64,000 nucleotides of DNA. It comes from Mytilinidion resinicola. Its lineage: Eukaryota; Ascomycota; Dothideomycetes; Mytilinidiales; Mytilinidiaceae. The stretch lies in contig NW_022985440.1 in the NCBI RefSeq assembly GCF_010093595.1, positions 461,215 to 525,214 of the forward strand. Direction: 5' to 3'. Positions 9,816 to 21,900 of the stretch are shown here, piece by piece; the first letter of the stretch is position 1, and the number at the start of each line of letters is the position of its first letter. A program made the position numbers and the translations under genes. The notes beneath the pieces are model-generated. The model had not been told where the DNA came from and ran no database searches. It saw only the letters and a program-made list of their open reading frames with translations.

Positions 9816-11747
9816 CTATGTCAGCACGTATTTCGGGCCTTCGCCGCCTTGAGGCGTGGTCCAGTTGATGTCTTGGTCCGGTACTTTGATATCGCAAGTC
9901 TTGCAATGTACACAGCTAGCATTCCATCAGTACAAGTCTGCACTATAGCACCATTGAACTTACTTCTGTGCGTTGATCTGGAACCGCACGCCAATATCCT
10001 TACTCTCGTCCTCAACATACTCGTACACGCCCGCAGGGCAGAAGCGATTCTCCACGCCCTTGTATTTCGGCCATTCCAGCTGAGCGTGCTTGTCCCAGTC
10101 TTTGACTTGTAAATGCACCGGCTGGTCTTCTTCGTGGTTTGTTCCACTGCGACTGACACTGGTCAGAATGTCGAAGCTGATCTTGCCATCTGGCTTCGGA
10201 TATTCAATCTTCTTGCACTTGTCAGCAAGCTTTGTGGCCGCGTGGTCTGGCTTCCCATGCTTCAGCGTCCAAGGTGTCTTGCCGCGGAAGACATAAGCCT
10301 CCAACCCCGAGTACATTACTCCACCATACAGTCCCAATGGAGTGTGAAAAGATGGTCTCATGTTCCGGACAGTCTTTAGCTCTGACCAGATGGTGGAGGA
10401 ACGGAGTTTATCCTCGTAATCATAAAGAAATACGCTGCCCTCGTCCGTTGAAGTGAGAGCGGTGTATGTTGCCTCGGCAGCTAGCATTCCTGATCGCATG
10501 GCAGTGTGTGTGCCTTTGATCTTGGGTACGTTGAGAAAGCCAGCAGTATCTCCAATTAGCGCTCCTCCTGGAAATGCGCATTTGGGGATTGACTGGAAAC
10601 CACCTTCATTCAAGGTTCTTGCGGCATACGAGATACACTTGCCTCCCTCAAGAGTAGACTTGTAGAGCGGGTGGTGCTTCATCTTCTGGAATTCGCCGTA
10701 TGGTGATAGCCATGGGTTGGGGTAATCGAGCCCTACAACCAGCCCGATGCTGACCATATTCTCCCCGAAGTGGTACATCCAACCACCACCATACGTATTC
10801 GAGGGCAAAGGATAACCCATTGAATGGACTACTAGACCAGACTGAAATTTCTCCGGATCAATCTCCCATACCTCCTTGATGCCTAGACCATACGTTTGAT
10901 GCTGGCTGTCACGTCTGAGATCAAACTTTTTCACAATCTGCTTCGTCAAGCTGCCGTGACAGCCCTCCGCAAGGAGCGTGACTCGAGCGCGGAACTCCAT
11001 GCCGCGTTCGAAAGAGTCCTTCGGTTTGCCCGCTCGCGAAATGCCCAAGTCATTCGTCGCTACCCCTCTGACTGAGCCATCACTATTGTATAGGACCTCT
11101 GACGCAGCGAATCCAGGGTATATTTCGACGCCAATTTCCTCGGCCCGTTCGCCTAGCCATTTTGTGAATTGATTCAAACTTATTATAAAATTCCCGTGAT
11201 TGTTCATCTGAGGAGGTTTGGGGATAGGAATAGCCATCGTCTTGGTGAGGAAACGCATCTTGTCGGCTTTGGCAGCAGTAACGTGCTCGAATCGGTTCGG
11301 ATTGTCTTCGGCATTCCAGTTTGGGAGGAGCTCATTGAGAGCAGATGGCTCTATAACATTCCCCGACACAATGTGGTCTCCCAGCTCGCCAGCCTTTTCC
11401 AAAAGAAGTACCCTGAAGTCCTCGTTGCCGGCTTCGTTGGCCAGCTGCTTCAGTCGTATTGCAGCACTCAGGCCGGCGGGACCGCCACCCACGATGCAAA
11501 CATCGACCTCATCGCTCTCTCGCTCCTGTTGCCGGGGATCAAAGGATTCCTGCGCTTCTGCAAGCCTTGATCTTGCCGTGCTTGTAATGGCTCGTCTTTG
11601 GCCGGCAACATAGATAGCGGGCCGGTAAGCCTCCAGAAGGGTTCGTCGAGCGGCGGCCGCGAAAGGTCGGGGGCCATTGCGGAGGAGTCGAGCTGTCGGG
11701 TTGAAGCACCGCCGACTCAGGGATGACGAGAGCGCTTTGGAAGCCAT
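9816..11747 (-). CDS. Electron transfer flavoprotein-ubiquinone oxidoreductase, mitochondrial
   Basis: Inner-membrane iron-sulfur flavoprotein that passes electrons from ETF (fed by fatty-acid and amino-acid dehydrogenases) to ubiquinone. Two exons: 11747-9964 and 9915-9816; 627 residues. I chose the ATG at 11747 ([13 protein letters not shown]), giving an Arg/Ser-rich mitochondrial presequence, over one 20 codons upstream. The FAD-binding [15 protein letters not shown] lies near residue 90, with [14 protein letters not shown] and the ubiquinone-domain region following. The 4Fe-4S ligands are split by the intron: FCPAGVYEY in exon 1, and the remaining cysteines ([11 protein letters not shown]) in the 100-nt last exon, which ends GPKYVLT. 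Without the second exon the protein would lack three of the four cluster cysteines, so the splice is functionally required. The hydroxyacyl-CoA dehydrogenase at 17593 feeds the same oxidation pathway. Confidence 0.95.
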
Positions 11748-13095
11748 TGTGAGGTGCTGGATGCGTGGTGGAGCATCGAAGAGAGCCGTGGGCAATAAAG
11801 ACGCCAACGACTCAGAGCTTGGAATGACGAAGTTCGATATCCGCTTCCGAGGTCCAATCAGGCGAATTGTATTTGCCGGCTAAACTATGCCTCATCAAGA
11901 CCACTTTTCTTGAACGCATGTGACCCTGTAACCTTCGTAGCAGGTCTCGAAGTCCAACTTGTTGTTGACCTGCATTGTGATCATATCAGAATGGTTATCA
12001 GTGAACAGTTCTGCGTGGTTGTGTGAGAGGTCAAGCAGATCACATGTTCGGGCTAAGGGAGTCCCAATGTTCCCGGCAAATTTCGTAGGACGTAGAAAGA
12101 AAGCCACCCATCTCTCTGTCACGATGATTACTTTGGCACGGCACTTACCGCCGCAGTCGGTCTCCGAGATTCCGTTCCATTCATGTATGGTCGTGGAAGA
12201 CGAATGCCTCTAATCTTGAAGCTCGCCATCTAGTCGCGGTTCTGATTTTCGTTTCCTTATTCACGCCCAGCTCCCAAATACCACATAACAGGCACTTAAC
12301 TGAAACAATAAACGAGAAAAATCAATAACTTTTCCGAGGTTCAACTATTCTCTTTGTTGTTATGACATCGAGTTGTGGCGGTTTCTCCTCCAGGGGGCTG
12401 TTACGTGAGCGGTATCGAGGGCCTGAAACCAGGCGAGCTTCATATCCGCAACATCGGCTCAGAACAGCTTCGTTCCACAACCAACTCCAAACTTTATGCG
12501 TTTACTTAAGCTACGTTGCCATCCTGGTCTTCCGCTGGTCTCCGACGACATACGTCCGGGCTACGAGGCTTGTGATTTTTGAGCCGCGTCATATTCCTTG
12601 CGAAATGTCTCTGATTTGCTCGGTCCGGCCACTGTGCGTTGACTTCTGGAGTACCTTTTGTTCCATTTGCGTGAGCAATCCGAGCAACCGCCAGCCAAGC
12701 CGCCTTAACGAGAGGATCATCTGTGTTACTCCGACGTGTGGGTCTGCCATCTTCAACAAGCCTCATCGATGGACCTACCTCCAGACATCTTATGTTAGAC
12801 ACGAGTGGATATCTGAAAAGTGTCTCTCAGGGGCCAAACTTCATTGGGTTGAGTGCACTCCCCTGTAGACTTTGCCATCATATACATATATCTGGGCCTG
12901 TCTAGCTAAGAGTTCTACAACTCCACCTTCGCCCTCCGTTTCCAACACTCACATTCGTGCTGGACACACTCTCTTTATTGTTGCTTTCTTTTCTCCAGAG
13001 CTGAGCTCACTCGTTAACGTTCCTTGGTCAAGCACGTCTCCGCTGTATCCAATCCTTACACGATATCTGCATTTTTCCCGGCACTCCTTTTCAAT
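11748..13095. other. Intergenic between divergent genes
   Basis: Contains the promoter of ETF-QO on the left and that of the secreted-protein gene on the right (CT-rich, 12930-13090). A 168-codon plus ORF (12362-12868) has no motifs, no family resemblance and no splice support, so I do not call it. Confidence 0.5.
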
Positions 13096-13669
13096 ATGAA
13101 GGTCGCATACTCCCTTCTCACCTTCCTTTCAGTGGCTTTTGTAGCCGCTGGTCCAATACCTGCGAAGCATGGACGTAAGTGTAGCTTCTACACGGCGATT
13201 TCCAGAAGGCTTGCTGACATCATTCTTAGCGGTCATCACGAAGGATGGCATCCAGGGACTGACGATTCCCAACACCAACTTTGCTCGGGGTGAGGTCGTG
13301 GCTCTAGAAGATGCCGATCTCGTGACCAAGAGAGCAGTCGATGCCCAGGATGCGGCATCAGTCTCACTTGAGGCTCGACACAAGAAGAAGGGCAAAGGTG
13401 CCAAGAAAGGGAAAGGTGCCAAAAAGGCTAAAGATACCAAAGGTGCTGCTGGAAATGCCACCGCAGCGGCTGCCAACACGACTGCAGCTGCTGTCGGCAA
13501 TATTACAGCCGCCGCCGGCAATGGAAAAGGCAAGGGGAAAGCAGGTGCAGGTGCAGAGGCCGGCGGTCTCAGCGGTCTTCTAGGCGGCCTACTTGGTCGG
13601 AAACGCGAAGTCCGACGGAGTGTGAATCTGTGGGAGGCAGAGGCCATGAGGGACGCGGTCGGTCCTTGA
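13096..13669 (+). CDS. Small secreted lysine/alanine-rich protein with dibasic sites
   Basis: Two exons, 13096-13174 and 13230-13669, joined in frame; 172 residues. The N-terminus MKVAYSLLTFLSVAFVAAG is a clear signal peptide, cut near GPIPA. The mature part has a conserved-looking segment (VITKDGIQGLTIPN), then a Lys/Gly/Ala tract (KKKGKGAKKGKGAKK) and an Ala/Thr tract with three N-glycosylation sequons (NAT, NTT, NIT). It ends with GGLSGLLGGLLGRKRE and VRRS. KR dipeptides (TKRAVDAQD near residue 80, and GRKREV near 150) could be Kex2 cleavage sites. I do not recognise the family. It may be a cell-wall-associated or processed secreted protein; the low-complexity tract makes homology inference weak. 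Confidence 0.7.
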
Positions 13670-14687
13670 ACGGTCTTTTGGCTTGGTGTTCACGGAATGG
13701 ACAGCCGAGCATTCTTCGATTTGTAAAGGTGTTGCTCTATAAAGCAGCATGATGATATCCTGGCGTTGTTATAAATGCTGTAGAACATACAAACGAAATA
13801 ATGCCACTGGTTTGGCGATGATGAATACTGCGCACTTGTGCGAATTTTTACCGCTGCTTGAGAATCCCGCGCTTTCAAATCATTTGAAGCGTGAACGGTA
13901 AGAGGAGGCACTTCGCGTGAATACCTAGACATCAACATTTTTGTCGATAAAAGGGACAGTCTACAGGTATGCCCCACTACTGTATAGAATGCCCCCGGCG
14001 CTCCCCCCACCCCGGAGCCTCGTTAGCACTCTCGCGTAAAGATCGGTCTCGCCGACGCTGAGGCTCAGTAAATTGTAAGGCGTTGTAAGGTGTTCATGAG
14101 TTGAGGAACCCCTGACTAAGGAAGGTTAACCTATTCCAAACAGGATTAACATATCAAAAAACTAGTATAACCCCAGTACAAAACTGGCAAAGCGTCAATA
14201 TAAAGGCGCCGGCGCCTCATACAAACCTTAACTGAATGCCTTTGTAAATAGTTCCTGGTATTCGAGATTCACGCTCTCCTCGACGCGACGTCTCAAGGGT
14301 TTCGCTGTCTGCACGTGTAAGTCGACCATCGGCTTGCCACAGAGCCCTCTGGCGTCGCGTTGAGCCTTCCCAATCTCTATAAACTATCCATTATCGATCA
14401 AGCCACATCCACTAGGGATTGATCTGGACGCGCTATGCCAACGTTTAATCGAGCGGCGTGGTCGAGATTCCTCTTCAAACGCCACGGCCTGAGAAACACC
14501 TGCCAGTGCTTGCACCATGGCGGTAGTAGCGTATCGCCTTCAGCTCCCTCCTTAATATAGTAGTCATGCCCTTGCTCTGTTTCCCTCCGACGTCTGATCT
14601 TTTCCTCGTTCTGGTCACTTCGTCCCCTTCGTCGCTCGTCCGTCTGTCATTCGTTTAGCAACCTCCAGGGTTGCGCTCACACTCGTT
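13670..14687. other. Intergenic
   Basis: No supported gene. A short GC palindrome (ggcgccggcgcc) lies at about 14206-14217. The right end is the promoter and CT-rich leader of the next gene. Confidence 0.45.
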
Positions 14688-17017
14688 ATGGTCCCCTCCA
14701 CGTTCATTACAGCAATCATCCTTTTCGGGTCTCTCATCACCGCATCACCAGTTAAGAAGAATAAGAAGCTCAAGAAGCGAGAATTCTGCAACTTCTCAGC
14801 GTACACACAAATCGGAGATCCTATCCACTATTGTTCAACCTTTCTTCACATCTCGGATGAAATCATAGGCACAGCGACGACGTATATACACTTTCCTTGA
14901 ATCTCTCGTCTCATATACTAACCTCTGACAGCACTGTGACGGTATATTCCCCTAGCCCAACGGCTGCTCTCCCTGTGGCCGGACGAGCTGTGTCTGCTCA
15001 GACCACAACCTCCTCCAAGGCGTCGACCACTACTGCACCGTGTACATGTAAAAGTCTTGCTACCTCGCTTGGCAAGATAAGCACCAGAACCGTGACTGGA
15101 TCGGCCTCCTGCACGAGCCTGAAACTGACGCCGACCTGTCCTACTGCACCGTGTACATGTAAGAGCCTTGCTACCTCGCTTGGAAAGACATATACCAGGA
15201 CTGTGACCGGATCGGCCTCTTGTACTAGCCTGAAGCTTACACCAACCTGTCCCTCTTCAACCGCCTCATCGACCAAAACGTCGTCATTTTCGTCAACAAA
15301 GAAATCCAGCTCCACGAGCAACAGCAAGAGTTCTAGTGTATCATCAACTCGGGCGTCAACTTCCTCCGTGCGAACATCTGCCTCTTCGATCAAGACTGCA
15401 ACTACATCCACGGCCCGCAGTACCTCCGTGACCTCCTCATCAAGCTCTTCTGTAAGCCACATTAGGATACATGCCAGGTTCTTCTGCGCCGGATATTTTA
15501 AAATCACTTACTGCAATCTTGAAGCTTCGTCTCAGCTGGGTTACAAGTGTGGCCAAGTGGTTTTTTAGATTTATCAAACGCTAGGAGGGCCTAGGACTTG
15601 TACCAGTCTACCCCCTTTTCAACCGCCTGCTAATATGCCTCCCCAGGTCAAAACTTCAACATCCACGAAAGCGTTGTCGTCTTCGGTTTCGAGCTCCAGT
15701 TCAAGCAAAACATCGTCATCTACATCGCCATCATCAAGCTCCTCCAAGACTAGCTCCGTCGTTGTGACTCCATCGTCTACGTCCCATTCTTCCAGCGCGA
15801 GCTCCTCAAGTAGCACAAGCAGCTCCGCTGTTGTGAGCTCCTCATCATCTACGTTTCATTCTTCCAGCGCCACCTCGTCAAGCAGCATAAGCAGCTTCGC
15901 CGTTGTGACTTCCTCATCGTCCACGTCTCACTCTTCCAGCTCGAGTTCGTCAAGCAGCACAAGCAGTTCCACTGCTGTAACTTCCTCGTCGTCCACGTCT
16001 CATTCATCTAACGCGGTATCGTCAAGCAGCACAAGCAGTTCCGCCGCTGTGACCTCCTCGTCGTCCACGTCTCATTCTTCTAGCGTGGTTTCGCCAACCA
16101 GCGCAAGCAGCACGCTATCAATCAGCTTGTCCTCCACTTCCGTGTCCTCTTCTACAACGACATCAGCGTGCGCTATCCAGACGAATTGGGTGGACTATCC
16201 CAATACCGACTACTGGGGAACCGACGACCCAAGCAGCCCACAGGTCATCAGTACCCTGGCTGAATGTAAGGCAGCATGTGAAGCCTTAAAAATCTGTGTT
16301 GCCGTTTCTTGGCTCCCATCGACGAATGGAGGCCCCAGCTTCTGCTATCTCAAAGACAGCGTTACGAATGAGGTTGCTGATACTTCAGCTGGCCAGATCG
16401 GAGCTAAGAAGGTGGTGACTTCTTGCCCTGTATCAGCTATCAGCTCTTCATCGTCGTCCCTAGTCCCAACCGTCACTTCTACGAGCTCTGCTACTCCATT
16501 ACCAACCACTGGGTGCATCTCAACCACTGGAGGCAATTGGATGATCACTCCGGACACGGACTATTGGGGAACAGACGACACGAGTAGCCCACAACAGGTC
16601 ACCACCTTTGATGGGTGTATTGCCACGTGTAACAGCCTCCCTAACTGTGTTGCCGTTTCTTACCTACCATCAACCAACGGAGGAGCCAGTTTCTGTTATC
16701 TTAAAGACAGCGTTACGAACACGGTTCCGGAAACCGGAGTCGGCCAGATTGGAGCAAAGAAGGTCACATCTTGCCCCGGACAGTCGAGCTCTTTCTCTTC
16801 CGTGGTCTCGACAACCATCTCCTCTTCTTTCACGACTTCTACAATGGCGATTACGACAACTTCTCCCACACGCACTATATCGGTGGCCCCGCATACGTCC
16901 GACGACATAAGGAGTGCTTGCGAGTGCTTGGGACTTGAGCCTACAACGGGCAGTACCACGGTAACGGAGACATCGACTGTTTACACAAGTGCTGCTGCTG
17001 TAACCACACCTGCCTGA
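14688..17017 (+). CDS. Ser/Thr-rich extracellular protein with two PAN/apple-like modules
   Basis: Exons 14688-14881, 14932-15451 and 15647-17017, joined in frame; about 695 residues. MVPSTFITAIILFGSLITAS is a signal peptide, followed by a basic KKNKKLKKR stretch that could be a Kex2 site. Next come a short Cys-containing domain, two 37-residue repeats (PCTCKSLATSLGK ... GSASCTSLKLTPTCP), and a long Ser/Thr stalk with 24-residue repeats. Two homologous Cys-rich modules follow (about 16168-16432 and 16513-16782), each with DYWGTDD, C-x3-C, CVAVSWLPSTNGG or CVAVSYLPSTNGG, FCYLKDSVTN and QIGAKK. These resemble PAN/apple domains of fungal surface proteins. It is likely heavily O-glycosylated and wall- or surface-exposed; ligand unknown. 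The ATG at 15635 lies inside intron 2 and is not a start. An in-frame TGA ends the gene 2 bases before a good intron donor (see findings). Confidence 0.78.
15032..15253 (+). repeat. Two 111-bp tandem coding repeats
   Basis: Units 15032-15142 and 15143-15253 are over 85 percent identical and encode the 37-residue Cys-containing module twice (two CTC/C sets each). This indicates a recent internal duplication. Confidence 0.85.
15760..16110 (+). repeat. 72-bp Ser-rich coding repeats
   Basis: About five units encode variants of SSSSTSHSSSASSSSSTSSS. The period is 24 codons. They form the stalk of the PAN-module protein and are expected to vary in copy number between strains. Confidence 0.8.
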
Positions 17018-17592
17018 GGTAAGTTGCCTCTTTATTCAATCACTCACGTGACTTTACTAAAATGTAACTCTTTCAGTACAACCCTCTCAATCAGTAACCT
17101 ATGGGCCAAACATCAATCTTACATTTGAAAGCACGGGGAGAATGATAGAGTCTTGCGGAAAGACTTCCTCGGCTAGAACTATAAAACAAAGAATAGATGA
17201 GCGGACCTAGGATAATTTTTAATGTTTCAATTGCAAACGGTGTCAGGACATGCGTCTACGCATACTTGTTTGACACTGCTTAGGATACGTCTGCTGACTT
17301 TCAGTACACTGGACTAGATGCCACCCGCTTGATATTCCAGACTGGAACAGTGCGACGTGCACAACTGCTCATTACTCCTCAGAGTACCTCGGTCCATTAC
17401 TAGAAATTTAGATGAGATGTAAGTAACTCAATACCGAAATCCAGAAGGATTTTGAAATGATAGTGATGATCTTGGCAGCGCACTGGAGCGCCTCAGGCAG
17501 TGGTCAACAAGGGTTACATTAATTTCCTAGCGTTATCTCCGAATCAAAGGCATTGGAAGCTCTCGAAGCAAATGAGATTGAAATTTGATGCT
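17018..17592. other. 3' flank of the PAN-module gene; probable 3' intron
   Basis: Starts with a consensus intron (donor gtaagt at 17019-17024, acceptor ctttcag ending near 17079). After splicing, the frame following the TGA stays open for about 43 codons. The rest, up to the minus-strand dehydrogenase, shows no gene. Confidence 0.5.
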
Positions 17593-18708
17593 CTAGTAGT
17601 CGTAAAAGCCCTTTCCACTCTTCTTGCCTAACCAGCCCGCATCCACCATCTTCTTCAGCAGAACCGCTGGTCTGTATTTCGAGTCACCAGTGTCTTCGTA
17701 CAACACTTTCATGATTGCGAGACATGTGTCGATGCCAATGAAATCTGCAAGCTGCAAGGGACCCATGGGCACGTTGGTCCCGTTCTTCATTATGCTGTCG
17801 ATATCTTCTTTCCTCCCTACGCCGGTTTCTAGACATATGATAGCTTCGTTGATGTATGGCATGAGGATGCGATTGGCTAGGAAGCCGGGAGAGTCGGCAC
17901 TTGTCGAAGGGATCTTGCCCATCTTCTTGCACAACTCTATGGCGGTTTCGAGGGTGTCCTGGGATGTCTGAAGGCCCGTAATGATTTCGACGCCCTTCTG
18001 GACAGGCACGGGGTTCATGAAGTGCGTACTGATGACACGGGAAGAGGCGGAGAGGTCGGTGGGGTCTTTTGTAGTCGAGGCGGCGATTCGAGTGATTGAG
18101 ATTGAGGATGTGTTGGTTGCGAGGATGGCGTGGGAGGGGCAGATTTGGGCGAGCTGGGCGAAGATTTTGGCTTTCAGATCTGGAATTTCCTTCATTTGTT
18201 GTTAGCTTCCGTTATAGTATGGAGCGTATTTTGTGCGTACGGGAACTGCTTCAATTACGAAGTCTACGTCCGAGAGATCATCCAGAGTTGTGCCTGAGAT
18301 CAGCCGTTCTCGCGCTGCCGCAGCATCGTCCTTTGATATCCTCTGCTTCGCAACGTCTTTTTCTAGTAGCTTATCTGCCGGATTATCAGTCGACTAGCGT
18401 TTTAGATTGTGTGCTTTCCCTACCCGCGAATTTTAGGCCTTTGTCGAGAGAGGCTTGGGAGGTGTCTATTATCCGCACAGGGATGTTCGCTTTCTGTGCT
18501 GCTACAAGTGCTATTCCTAGACCCTTGATTGTGTCAATTGACTATTCTGTGTGTTAAGCGTCTCATGACTTACCATTTGACCAGCTCCAATAACCCCGAG
18601 CCTCTTGACCTCCGCAGCTGCGTTGATAGATGGTGTCGAGCTGAAGCTCCGGCGTTGCGCCCTTGCGGATGAGCGCAGAATCTGCCGCGAAACTACAGAG
18701 AACGACAT
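17593..18708 (-). CDS. 3-hydroxyacyl-CoA (3-hydroxybutyryl-CoA) dehydrogenase, mitochondrial
   Basis: NAD-dependent beta-oxidation enzyme oxidising 3-hydroxyacyl-CoA to 3-ketoacyl-CoA. Four exons on the minus strand: 18708-18574, 18523-18424, 18374-18241, 18189-17593; 321 residues. The N-terminus [25 protein letters not shown] is a mitochondrial presequence. The Rossmann motif [18 protein letters not shown] spans the first intron. [21 protein letters not shown] and the catalytic-loop THFMNPVPV are followed by the C-terminal domain with [38 protein letters not shown], and the terminal [14 protein letters not shown]. This is the stand-alone, short-type enzyme, not the multifunctional peroxisomal one. 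It is divergently transcribed from TOF1 over 289 bp. Confidence 0.94.
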
Positions 18709-18997
18709 TGTGATCTAGCTGTTCAAATCTGGACAGTTCGAATGGAGAGTATTGGAGGTGAAAATCGGTTGCAACAGTGAATAACGGAAAGACCCGATGG
18801 AAACCGGGCCTTCACCGAAACACCCAACCTCGGCATCCCGCCAGAGCGTTAAGAATCATCGCCGAAGTCTCCCCGAATATTACGGCTCGGCTGAATCGAT
18901 TGAGGTCTTGGCACTTTAGACGCGTTCCCAGGGTTCCGATACGCGTCGTGCTGCCCAAAGTTCGCGACTACAACTACTCCGCTGTATCCACCACAAC
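18709..18997. promoter_or_regulatory. Shared divergent promoter, hydroxyacyl-CoA dehydrogenase / TOF1
   Basis: 289 bp separate the two start codons on opposite strands. No specific factor site was identified. Confidence 0.6.
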
Positions 18998-21900
18998 ATG
19001 GCGACAGGGACGCTCGACGACTGGGTTGACAGGGAGGTGGTCCCTCTTGTGGATCCAGAAGCCCGCGCGCATGTTTACAATCTTGTATCAGCTGTAAGTA
19101 ATCCCGTTGTCTATTCAGAAGGCACTGCTCACACTTCCCCAGGTCGGTGGTGCTGGAGATGATGGTGGATACGCCCTTGGAGACGATGCTCTGGCGTGTT
19201 TGAAAGATCTGAAAAGATGGCTCCAATTCTTCGAAAACAAGCTCAATCGGCGCGATGTGGCTCAGTGTATGGCAGAGGCCAATTTGGTCAAGGGAGACCT
19301 GCTGCCAATACTAGCAAAGATATCGGACAAGGTGACGACCGACAAACTGAAGCACAGGATCGCAATAGCTTGCTGTAAGTGCCTTTTCATAGAGAGAATT
19401 GGCATTACTAACTTCTTCAGTGGAGCTTCTCGTACCTCTTACCTGGCCCACCGAAATCGATCCCAGCTCCGCGACCGTCAACCATCACCGACATGCTCCT
19501 TACTTACAATTGGCACAAATCGGATACAAGCGAGGGATACTCCAGTATGACGCCGCAAAAATCCTCCAGACGACCGTTCGTATCGCATTACCTTCTATGT
19601 TGGAACCTAGGAAAGAGAGAACTGTTCGGGATGAAGCTATAATCCGTATTGTGTTGTACTTTATTCGAAACATTGTCATGCTCTCGCAACCCAAAGGACT
19701 CCCGGCCGACGGAGACGAAGCCGAGATATCACGTTCGGCGGCCATCGACGCTTGCCATTCTCAGGACATTTTCCAGATGCTTCTCACTATCTCCTCGAGC
19801 ATGGGGGATGAGTTCGTCTTACAGGATGTAGTAGTTCTAGAGATACTGTTCCACCTGGTGAAAGGTGTGGATGCTGAGAAGTTGTTCATGGAAGAGAAGA
19901 AGCTGTCGACCAAGAATACCGAGGAGCTCAAAGATTTGATCCAAAAAGAGAAGGCTATGCTCGCTGGATACGCCCGCCATGCTCCAACTAGACACAATCG
20001 ATTCGGGACAATGATCTGGGTGAAGAGGGATGACGAGCGAGTCTCTACCATTTCTGGACAGGACGTTCTCGGAAAGGCTCAGGTCAGCTTGCGAAAGATG
20101 GATAAGACCAAGAAGTGGAATAAGCCACGCAACCGGGGTCCTAGAAAGGACGATGAGGCCAGTCGAGAAGAGTTCGACCTGCCAGTCCCACTAACGCCTT
20201 CCGGACGGAAACACCTGAAAGCTTTTGTCGAGGACTTCCTGGATTCGTCTTTCAACCCCCTTTTTATCCACTTGCGGAGAGCTATTGAACGCGAGGAGGA
20301 GCGGGTTGAATCGCGCCACTCTCGGCAATACTTCTATCTTATATCGTGGTTTCTGCGAGCTGAATGCGCTCGTCGCCGCCAAATTAAAGAGAGTTTCGCA
20401 AAGTCGAACGATCTGACGGCAATCACAGCAGAGGATGAAAGTTTCGGTCTTATTGCCGGGGTCATGAACCAGGAAACTTTCATTCTCCTCAACCGATTTA
20501 TGCAAAGAAGTATCGATGAGAAGACCTGGCAGGACCTGAATGCGGGCATGAAATGCTTCACGCAGATTCTCCACACAGTACAGGAGATGTCCGAAGCGGC
20601 CTTGGAGGAGGACCAAGAGATTGCAGAAAACATTCAAAACCGCATTTTTTACGAAGAGTCAACACATGAACGTATCATTGCCATTCTACGGGGCTACAAA
20701 GATCAAGGATTTGGCTACCTGGATGCTTGCACGGAGCTTTCCCATGTCTTCCTACGCATGCTCGAGCGCTATTCGAAACAAAACCTCGACCTACAGGTGC
20801 GATCTCGACGACGAGCGCGAAAGAAGCGCAAGACTCCGGTACGAACAGAGGAGGGTGAAGAAAACCGCGATGATGCAAATGGCTCCGAAAATGAAGAGCT
20901 CCAGGAAGCCCAGCGGACCACTAGCGAACGTAAATTTGATTTTGCTCGATTTTCAGCGAGATTCATGAACCAGAGCTGTGTTAATACCTTTGTCTCGTTT
21001 ACGCGGTTCTACAACGACTTGAATGCGGAGCAGTTGAAGCGGGCCCACCGGTTCTTCTATAAGGTTGCATTCAAGGTGGACATGAGCGTTCTTCTCTACC
21101 GGGCCGACATACTTCAGCTATTCAACAAGATGATCAAAGGACCTGAAGGGCTAGATCCCGAGCTTCCTGCATTCAAAGAGTGGGAAGAGTTTGTGAAGCA
21201 CTTCTTTAGAACAGCTGTGAAGAAGATCCAGGAGCGACCGGAGCTCGTGGTAGAGATGCTTTTCAGCAAGATCAACGCTACGACCTACTACTTGCAACAT
21301 GGTTACGATAAAGAAATAGTCACTCGAACGCCTCGTGCTCCGGCAGAGCTGGAAGTTAAGGGTGGGATGGAGAAGGCTGATCAGATTGGTGTGGCTGTGG
21401 GTGTGCTACTCAATCAGGCAAAGTCAGATGCTCTGAAGTGGTTAAAGGACATCATGTCCTCGGCTGCTGATGAACGTAAGAGCTGGGAGGACATGGAAGA
21501 AGGGAGGAAAGCAATGGCCGAGTCTGAGGCACAGCCATCAGTTGAAGGCGAAGATGCACCGGCCCTGCCGGAAGACGAGGAGGGACCTAAAACACCTCCA
21601 ATCAGTAAGAACACTCATCCAGCTCTCGCTGACTCGTGACTAATAGCATCACAGTCGTGAAACCTGACAATGAAGAACGGCGGATCGCCCTGTATAAAGA
21701 CAACAAACTCCGGCTCCTTATGACGTTGCTCGGCTTTCTAAGGCTTGGTCTCGACACCGATATGGAGGCCAATTGGATCATTCCCCACACATTGACTGCC
21801 TCCGACTTGAAGGAGGCAGTGAACCTAATACAGAAGTTCGAGTTCGATCCTCCCACCTATGAAGATGGCAAGGCAGCCGAAGACTTCCTACGAAGCAAGG

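Noticed and set aside
12362..12868. 168-codon plus-strand ORF between ETF-QO and the secreted-protein gene
   Set aside because: No domain, signal peptide or splice context; composition looks intergenic, and an overlapping minus ORF is just as open.
13129..13647. 172-codon minus ORF opposite the secreted protein
   Set aside because: Shadow of a Lys/Ala-rich coding region; the plus strand has a signal peptide and intron.
15635..15637. ATG opening the long Ser-rich frame
   Set aside because: It lies in intron 2, twelve bases before the acceptor; the gene starts at 14688 with a signal peptide.
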